NCBI GenBank assembly: GCA_936450465.1 | Contig: OW388292.1 | Coordinates: forward strand, 10,063,756-10,127,755 | Length of the DNA: 64,000 nucleotides | DNA from: Gibbula magus | Lineage: Eukaryota; Mollusca; Gastropoda; Trochida; Trochidae | Reading direction: 5' to 3' | Part shown: piece after piece, positions 57,498-64,000 of the stretch | Position numbering within the stretch: position 1 is the stretch's first letter | Layout of the letters: each line of letters begins with the position of its first letter | Position numbers and translations under genes: made by a program | Notes under the pieces: generated by a model | What the model saw: the letters and a program-made list of their open reading frames with translations, nothing else | Databases searched by the model: none | Told to the model about the DNA's origin: nothing

Positions 57498-57685
57498 CAT
57501 TTACATGCACAGTAGTTTTATGACCTACTAAACAAGATCAACCCAAATTTACCATTTTGACTGTGATAAAACATATTCCAAAATTACGTTTTACTCATTG
57601 GCGCGATTCACTGTCCGGTTTTCGATCAGAAATCACTACTTTTCCCTTCATATCGTCAATATACTTAGTCGACTATCATCAAAAT
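57498..57685. repeat. Diverged dispersed repeat, copy B
   Basis: Direct-orientation partner of 55910-56112, about 1.6 kb away. Confidence 0.75.
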
Positions 57686-57699
57686 AAAAAAGGAATATG

Positions 57700-58860
57700 T
57701 GACCCCAAACAACACAATGGATGTATCTTTAAAATCGCTGCATTTAACATAAAGAATGGAACTTTATTCATAAATAGGATAATAGCAATAGCATGTTAAC
57801 ATTGCTGTATATTTGTACTGTTCACCCAAGGTAAAATAAACATACCATAGAGTTCAAATAGTAAGTAAATAGTGTGCTGTCGACGGAGTCAACCATAATC
57901 ATCAAACCTAAAGAAATAATTGATGTATCCACGTTAGTAATTGTCCAGGAAACCACGTTTGCATGTTTTTTTTTATATCCATAGTATTACTTAACATGTT
58001 TGCACACAAGGTGATAATGTCACCAGGGGGACCAACTAAACATTTTGACGTCAGCATATGCATTAACGGCCATCTTGAAAACAATGAAACCTTGCTTGAT
58101 ACAACCTTCTGTTAACACGTTTAACTAACTTGTTGTCTTCAACAACTGAAGAGATAAAGTAGTACCTGTGTTGACAGGAAATAGTGTAATGAATTACACA
58201 CTCTCACCTGAAAATTATTGAATATGGGCATAAATGTCATCTCACATCAACTTGACATTTGAACTAAAATGAACATGATATGTTAAATACTAATATTATG
58301 AATGTATTTCACCATCTCAATGTAAAGAACAATTTAATAAGTTGTAAAGTACATTGTATCTCCATTACATGTCAAACACGCCTTGTCTTTACGAATAAAC
58401 AGGATGATGAATAAACAGGATATCTTAGCTAATACATAGCTCCTAGCTTAACCGTACAATACTGAATCTGATCCAAAACAAATTGTCAGAAAACCCATCA
58501 AAGAAACAAATTGATTAATTAGAACCTATGGCAGTTCATATGTTTCCTTAAAGCAACGTTGGATAACGTTTAGAAGAATACTTGTGAAAACTAATTTTAA
58601 CAAGCGCAAAACCAATACTGCCATGTAACATGTGTTCAAGATGGGATGATAATTGAATATAAATCTGAAACTTTTTGTATTATGGATGGACAAAGTTGAC
58701 ATCTAAGCAATAATTCACATAAAACATTTCCCACAACCGATAGCTCACTACATGTAATCATTTGATTTCAGCGTTTTGAAAATTTCACCACAAAGAAATT
58801 GTGTAACCTATGTTCACCACTGTCACGGATTTTATAAACGGAAACATGATGTATTATTGA
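57700..58860. other. No gene recognised
   Basis: AT-rich sequence upstream of the TATA-box candidate. Confidence 0.4.
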
Positions 58861-58874
58861 GCCAGGGCAACCAC

Positions 58875-58930
58875 TTTCTTATATAAATAGAGGAGCTATA
58901 CGGTGCAATTTCATACAGATTTAGTTCCAC
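58875..58930 (+). promoter_or_regulatory. Candidate TATA-type core promoter
   Basis: TATATAAATAG at 58879-58889 is a strong TATA box. A start-like TTTCATAC lies about 25-30 bases downstream (near 58909), followed by a leader-like CACACAGACATACTATAAC. No open frame with an ATG follows closely, so any first exon would be non-coding or very short. Confidence 0.45.
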
Positions 58931-59674
58931 ACAGACATACTATAACAAGCAGATGTACGTATTTAGATCCATATTGATTTGTAGACATTTGCCTCTGTAT
59001 GTTAAACTCACTTTGTGTTTCTTATCCTGATGTCAATGCATACATTGACTCTAACATCTTTTTAATGGGACTTAACTGTGTATTTTATTGTCAGTTTGCA
59101 TGTTATTTTGCACATCATTGTGTTGATACTTGTAAGTAGTGTGTAAGTAATTAAGGTCTTATCTATCATGGGTAATTTCATCATCTCATGCCAAACCTTT
59201 TCTCTGTTTCCTTTTTGCACATGAGACTTTAGGCTGGATAATTTTAGCGCAGATTTTCAAAATTGCTGTCAGAATTTGTAGATTTTGAATGTATTTGATA
59301 AACACATGTTTTGTAGAGAATTTCATACATCAGAGTATGATATCTTTGTTTTTATGTCTCTCCAAATACACTTCGGGTGCTAAAATCGATAAATGTTTGG
59401 GACGTTTCTTTGCACGTGAGTTAACAACAGTTTGACACTTTTTATTAATTGGAAAAAATAACTGTCATACAAGGTGGTCTCATTTTAGGTGACAAAAGTT
59501 AATTGTCTTTGTCGAATGAGCACTTTCTTTGTTGCAAAAAGTCGTATGAAAAGGTAGTTGTGCAATCAGCGACATCATTTCTCCCGTAACTGGCGAAATG
59601 ATCAGAGCTGCTTCATCTGTGCGATACACACGTGTGTTTTAATACCAATATTGCAAATGTTAACCGCCAAGGAA

Positions 59675-60092
59675 GTGCAGCTGTTAGAAAAGCAACACTC
59701 ATTGAAGTAGCAGCTGTAGGAAAAGCAACACTCATTGAAGTAGCAGCTGTAGGAAAAGCAACACTCATTGAAGTAGCAGCTGTAGGAAAAGCAACACTCA
59801 TTGAAGTAGCAGCTGTAGGAAAAGCAACACTCATTGAAGTAGCAGCTGTAGGAAAAGCAACACTCATTGAAGTAGCAGCTGTAGGAAAAGCAACACTCAT
59901 TGAAGTAGCAGCTGTAGGAAAAGCAACACTCATTGAAGTAGCAGCTGTAGGAAAAGCAACACTCATTGAAGTAGCAGCTGTAGGAAAAGCAACACTCATT
60001 GAAGTAGCAGCTGTAGGAAAAGCAACACTCATTGAAGTAGCAGCTGTAGGAAAAGCAACACTCATTGAAGTAGCAGCTGTAGGCAAAGCATG
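59675..60092. repeat. 33-bp tandem array (~12 units), almost identical
   Basis: The unit contains GCAACACTCATTGAAGTAGC and AGCTGTAGGAAAA. Only the first and last units differ. On plus it reads GKATLIEVAAV, and two minus frames are also open. The plus frame is closed upstream at 59599 (TGA) and has no ATG before the array, so I do not call a gene. Confidence 0.95.
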
Positions 60093-62250
60093 AGTACCAC
60101 GTATACAATGTATATTATGAATACTCTGAACCACCTTGAGGTAAGATTTTCTGATGATTGTCCCAATGGCATCTCGTATGTCACATTGCTTTAATTTCAT
60201 TTCAATTTTATTTAATGATTCATATTATTAAAATAATTAGCATGATAAATTAACCATTTGCTAGCCAATTGTCACACTTTGCTTGAACATTCAAAGAAAA
60301 TCAATTCTCATCTTCATGTGGACATGGTAATAATTTGACATTGCAAAAGAGACATTACCTGCCAGTATGCTGTATTGTTAATGTCTTAAATTAATACGCC
60401 AACTACCCTGTGGGGATATATTGTTGTCCACATTGATACACTTCTATAACGAGAGATGATAATATTACCACATGACTTATATAATGGAAAGCCCTTCAGA
60501 TACGATGTGGCAAGTAGGAGTTGCTTACGTTTTGGATTATGAAATAATCAATACTTACATATTATACATAATGAAGATATAATCAAACTTTCGAATCATG
60601 AATTCTATTATTATATGTATTTTCTATCTCTTGAAAAAAACACAAACGGCCAATTACCTGTGTTAATATCTTGTTTCATGACATCGTTAAGTTTAACTTT
60701 TTTTTACATTTTTTATAATTAAGAGGCGATAAATCAAACATGGACGCATCTATTCCAGATGAATATAATGTTTGAATTCTTTCAAAACGAGCTAATGATG
60801 AACAATCAGTTACACAGTCAAGAGTTACAAAAATCAATCAATGACCATCACCTTAGTTATTGTACCTACTTGATCTTAACAAGACCACCGACAAACTATG
60901 TTTCGTTTCAGACATGGGGTCAAATCGACAGCATCCTGTTACCTCAATGGTCGAGGTCAGGACACAAATTGGCTTTTCATCAGACAATTGAACTGAGATA
61001 ACCTTTTCAAAGTCTCTCGGAATATTCACTTAGCTTATTGTCTTTCACTTTCAATCTTTCTGTCTTTGTTACAAGCTACAGTGCCTATAATGATTGAACT
61101 CGAATGGTGCTATCGGTAAGTACTACAAAATGAAACCTACAATCAGTAGAGGCAACGCGAGTACAATGTGTATTGAAAGACAAAAAAATGAAAATGACAA
61201 AGATAAAACTTTATTAAATTTAATTAAATTAAATCTGAAATGAAGTTAGATTAGGATTTTATATTATCTCCTATCACTGAAACATTTGCTTAAGCTTATT
61301 TTATGGCATATATAATTGAAAATTGATATCATATAATATTTCATTGGCAATCAAGTTTTAAAAGTGATTCTACAAATGTGTTACAGTCGCCTCAGTTACC
61401 TGGTTTTCAAGTACACCAGTTTGAAAATTATATATTAATGATCTTTTCTAGAATGCTTATGAAACATGCGATAAAGGTTCCAAATATATCTGATACTGAT
61501 GGAGTTCCTACAAAAATGACAAAACGTTATGGATGATGAACTTAGGTATCTATTATACATAATGGAATGTTGATAAAGGTTCAAATCGTGACTTCATTTT
61601 ATATGCATGGTTATACTTCTTGATGTTATTCTCCCAAACACATTTGTCCTGTTTTCCAAATTGTATTCATTCATTGTTCAACTTTCATTTCTCCCATTCT
61701 TGATGTAACAATAGAAACTCACTGAACCGTCTGCATGCATCTTAATAACTTGTCTTGGGCTTGAAGTTACTTATTCAAAACAAGAAAATGCTTTCCCATA
61801 GACGATTGATAAGCACTGAACATGAAGCTAAAATGATTCAAGTCCCTTTTGAAATATCTTGGTTCATGTGTTAAAGTTGATTGTTGTTTATGTAATGAAC
61901 GTATGTATCCCAGCGTAAATATCATGAAATCAGAAACACTTCCCATTTAGATAGTGAAGAAACATAACATGGTTATATTTGGGATAACACTACCTTCATT
62001 TCGCCTCGAAATGGTCGTGTGGTGTACTGTTGGTACAGTCAATGCTGGCGATAGTTGCCTTACTCTGAGGGCGTGACTCGGCCCGAAAACGAACAAGAAT
62101 GTGTACTATTTAATATAATGTTATCCCAAATAAAAACATATATCATGAAAGGGCCTTTACAATGCCGCAGCTAAACCAACAATCAGTGTGTTTGCTTCAG
62201 AAGAAATAATGTAATACACTATAACATACTTAAGTTTCCAACTTCACCTT
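60093..62250. other. No gene recognised
   Basis: AT-rich sequence. A short open stretch at 60759-61001 has no motif. Confidence 0.4.
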
Positions 62251-62254
62251 TTAA

Positions 62255-62607
62255 AGGGGCAGTAGTACGTTTTTTGTAAAAATATTTTTTCAAATTTCCC
62301 ATTTATAATGATAGTTTATGTCATTTAAAGTAACTTTAGAGGGTAAAACATCTTATTACACAAACCAATTATCTGTAGTTGTAAAAACTATGTTGGGTAT
62401 AAAGCAAAAATTGCATGGCGGCCATTTTATTATAAACACAATTTATTATTTTGTATTACAAAAACGATTCCCATGGCTTTACAGAAACATGTACACTCAT
62501 TTTAAACTTTATTTTCCGAAGAGAGAAGGATATTTTACTATTGGTGAAATTATTTTTCAAATACATTTCATCAACTTATTTGAGCGAAAAAACGTGCTAC
62601 TGCCCCT
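62255..62607. mobile_element. 353-bp MITE flanked by TTAA
   Basis: The left end reads AGGGGCAGTAGTACGTTTTT, and the right end is the inverse with one or two differences (AAAAACGTGCTACTGCCCCT). TTAA lies directly outside each end (62251-62254 and 62608-62611). TTAA target duplications are typical of piggyBac-type elements, so this is probably a non-autonomous piggyBac-like MITE. Confidence 0.82.
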
Positions 62608-62611
62608 TTAA

Positions 62612-63835
62612 ACATTGCTTTATAAATGTCAAATAAGTGACAAACTTTACTGTTGTTATTTATTGTCTATGATACACATTTAACTCTCTAGTCGTGCAAT
62701 ATTCCAATAGAGTTTCAATAGGACATAATGTAAGTCAATGTTATCTTGCTTCACCTAATTTATCCTCCAAATCTAGAGCCAAGAAATATTGTCAGAAAGC
62801 ACGAAAATCTGTAAATTCTCTCACTAATCATGGTTTAAACTGTGCAGATCTCCACCCTAAGGTTTAAGTTAAAATATGGGAAAAGGTGACACTTCCATCA
62901 AACTTCAATGGCTGTTCCCATATGACATTAGTCAATTAGTCTATGTTATTGGAATATTAAGAGTTACCTTAGCTGTCCATTTTGTATGCCAAAAAGGGGT
63001 ATGTAGCCACAGACGCATCTAACATAGGGTATTTCTTGGGTTTATTACACACATGTGAGCGAGAACCCTTCGAGATATGTTTGGTATCCAACGTGTTAGA
63101 TACTGCGAGGGACGCATCTGATTGGTCGCTCCATGGTGATGACCCGAGGTCACGAGGGTGGGACTACTTTTGCCATTCATAAGTAAACAAATTAATAACA
63201 TTCGTAGGAATCACAAACTGAGCACAATCTGGGATATTATATATGAAACAACGACAAAGTCGAATGCTCTCGTCCTATCGTAACCTGTACGGTCACACAC
63301 ATCAGCTGCGCATGTGAGTTGTCTCCCTTCAACCGTCACGACGTCCGGGTCAAACTCGCCCGCTGTTACTCGTTACTCACTCAATTTCGAGACGCTCCCA
63401 TACATGTACATACGGGAACAATCACTAAAACGTCTTTGGTAATAATGATCCCGATGCAAAGCGACTTTGTTTTATAGATGTTGAGGACCGTGACAAAGCT
63501 GCCATAGGCTTGTCGTTGCCTAGGCTAGTTTTTGCGCTCCTGTTCGGAAAATGGCGAACTGACAGTTCACGAGTTCAAACTTTGAGTGAGTGAATGTAAC
63601 GCTTTTATCAGTTTTATGTTTTCCTTTATACTCCCGACCACATTATTCAAAAGTTAGGATTTGATTGATTGATAACATGTCATGCTAATTAGGGCTTAAT
63701 CATAGATTGTGTTTGTGTGCGGCACTATACACTCTTTACCGTTACATGTCACTGAAGTGAAAGTGAACTGTATTACTACGCGCTTCAACAGAACGTCTAG
63801 AAATTTTCGTTTAAAACTCCTCAAATCATGTTCTT
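62612..63835. other. No gene recognised
   Basis: Base composition rises at 62990-63600, which could be the edge of a gene or CpG-richer repeat. No exon could be supported. Confidence 0.35.
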
Positions 63836-63847
63836 TATATGTGTAAA

Positions 63848-63980
63848 TAAAATACAAAACTCATTCCCTATGAATACCGTATTTATTACAACTCGTCGCT
63901 TTCGCTCGTTAAATACGTTTACAAGTAACTCGTTAAACGTTGTAATACATACGGTATCCATAGGGAACTTGTTGGTATTC
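63848..63980. repeat. Foldback palindrome near the window end
   Basis: TTCCCTATGAATACCGTATT and ACAACTCG on the left pair with GTTGTAATACATACGGTATC and CATAGGGAA on the right. A GC-richer loop (CGTCGCTTTCGCTCGTT) separates the arms. Confidence 0.85.
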
Positions 63981-64000
63981 TCTATGTATTAGACCAGTCC

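Noticed and set aside
59602..60200. Open frames of 150-195 codons on both strands
   Set aside because: All are readings of the 33-bp array. They lack ATG starts or conserved flanks.

Overview
This window looks like animal nuclear DNA, most likely from a mollusc. It is AT-rich, has GT-AG introns, is crowded with decayed non-LTR retrotransposons, and carries many tandem arrays and foldback elements. No prokaryotic gene organisation is present. The species cannot be named from sequence alone, and the mollusc call rests on general resemblance. Coordinates were counted by hand, and no alignment or search was run.

The one gene that can be assembled is on the + strand from 3129 to 22816. It is the intracellular part of a receptor-type protein tyrosine phosphatase (PTP). 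Fifteen exons join in a consistent reading frame (1473 nt, 490 codons plus stop). The first phosphatase domain (D1) has an intact [10 protein letters not shown] catalytic loop. The second (D2) is degenerate and lacks the catalytic Cys. The protein ends in YANV. The extracellular, membrane and upstream exons must lie left of the window.

The most striking structure is inside this gene. The catalytic Cys-Ser junction is split by a 6.1-kb intron. The last 2.1 kb of that intron is a tandem array of about 26 copies of the 3' splice site plus the first ~45 bp of the catalytic exon. Each copy restates the SAGIGRTG coding sequence and then hits an in-frame stop. The real exon is the last unit. The same intron holds a 3.5-kb element with long inverted ends made of 21-bp repeats, and a decayed LINE is nested in it.

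Other PTP introns hold a LINE with a 36-bp coding-like array (13.2-15.2 kb), a MITE with a LINE inserted at its edge (16.2-17.1 kb), an AT microsatellite and two foldbacks. A degenerate LINE with a tRNA-like insertion lies upstream (0.6-2.3 kb).

Downstream of the PTP no complete gene is recognised. The region from 23 to 64 kb contains tandem arrays with units of about 37, 160, 149, 43 and 33 bp, a mariner transposase remnant, several palindromes, a TTAA-flanked MITE, diverged dispersed repeats, and one good TATA promoter candidate near 58.9 kb. The 43-bp satellite occupies about 10.5 kb (41.9-52.5 kb) and has higher-order structure. Most remaining sequence shows nothing I can assign.
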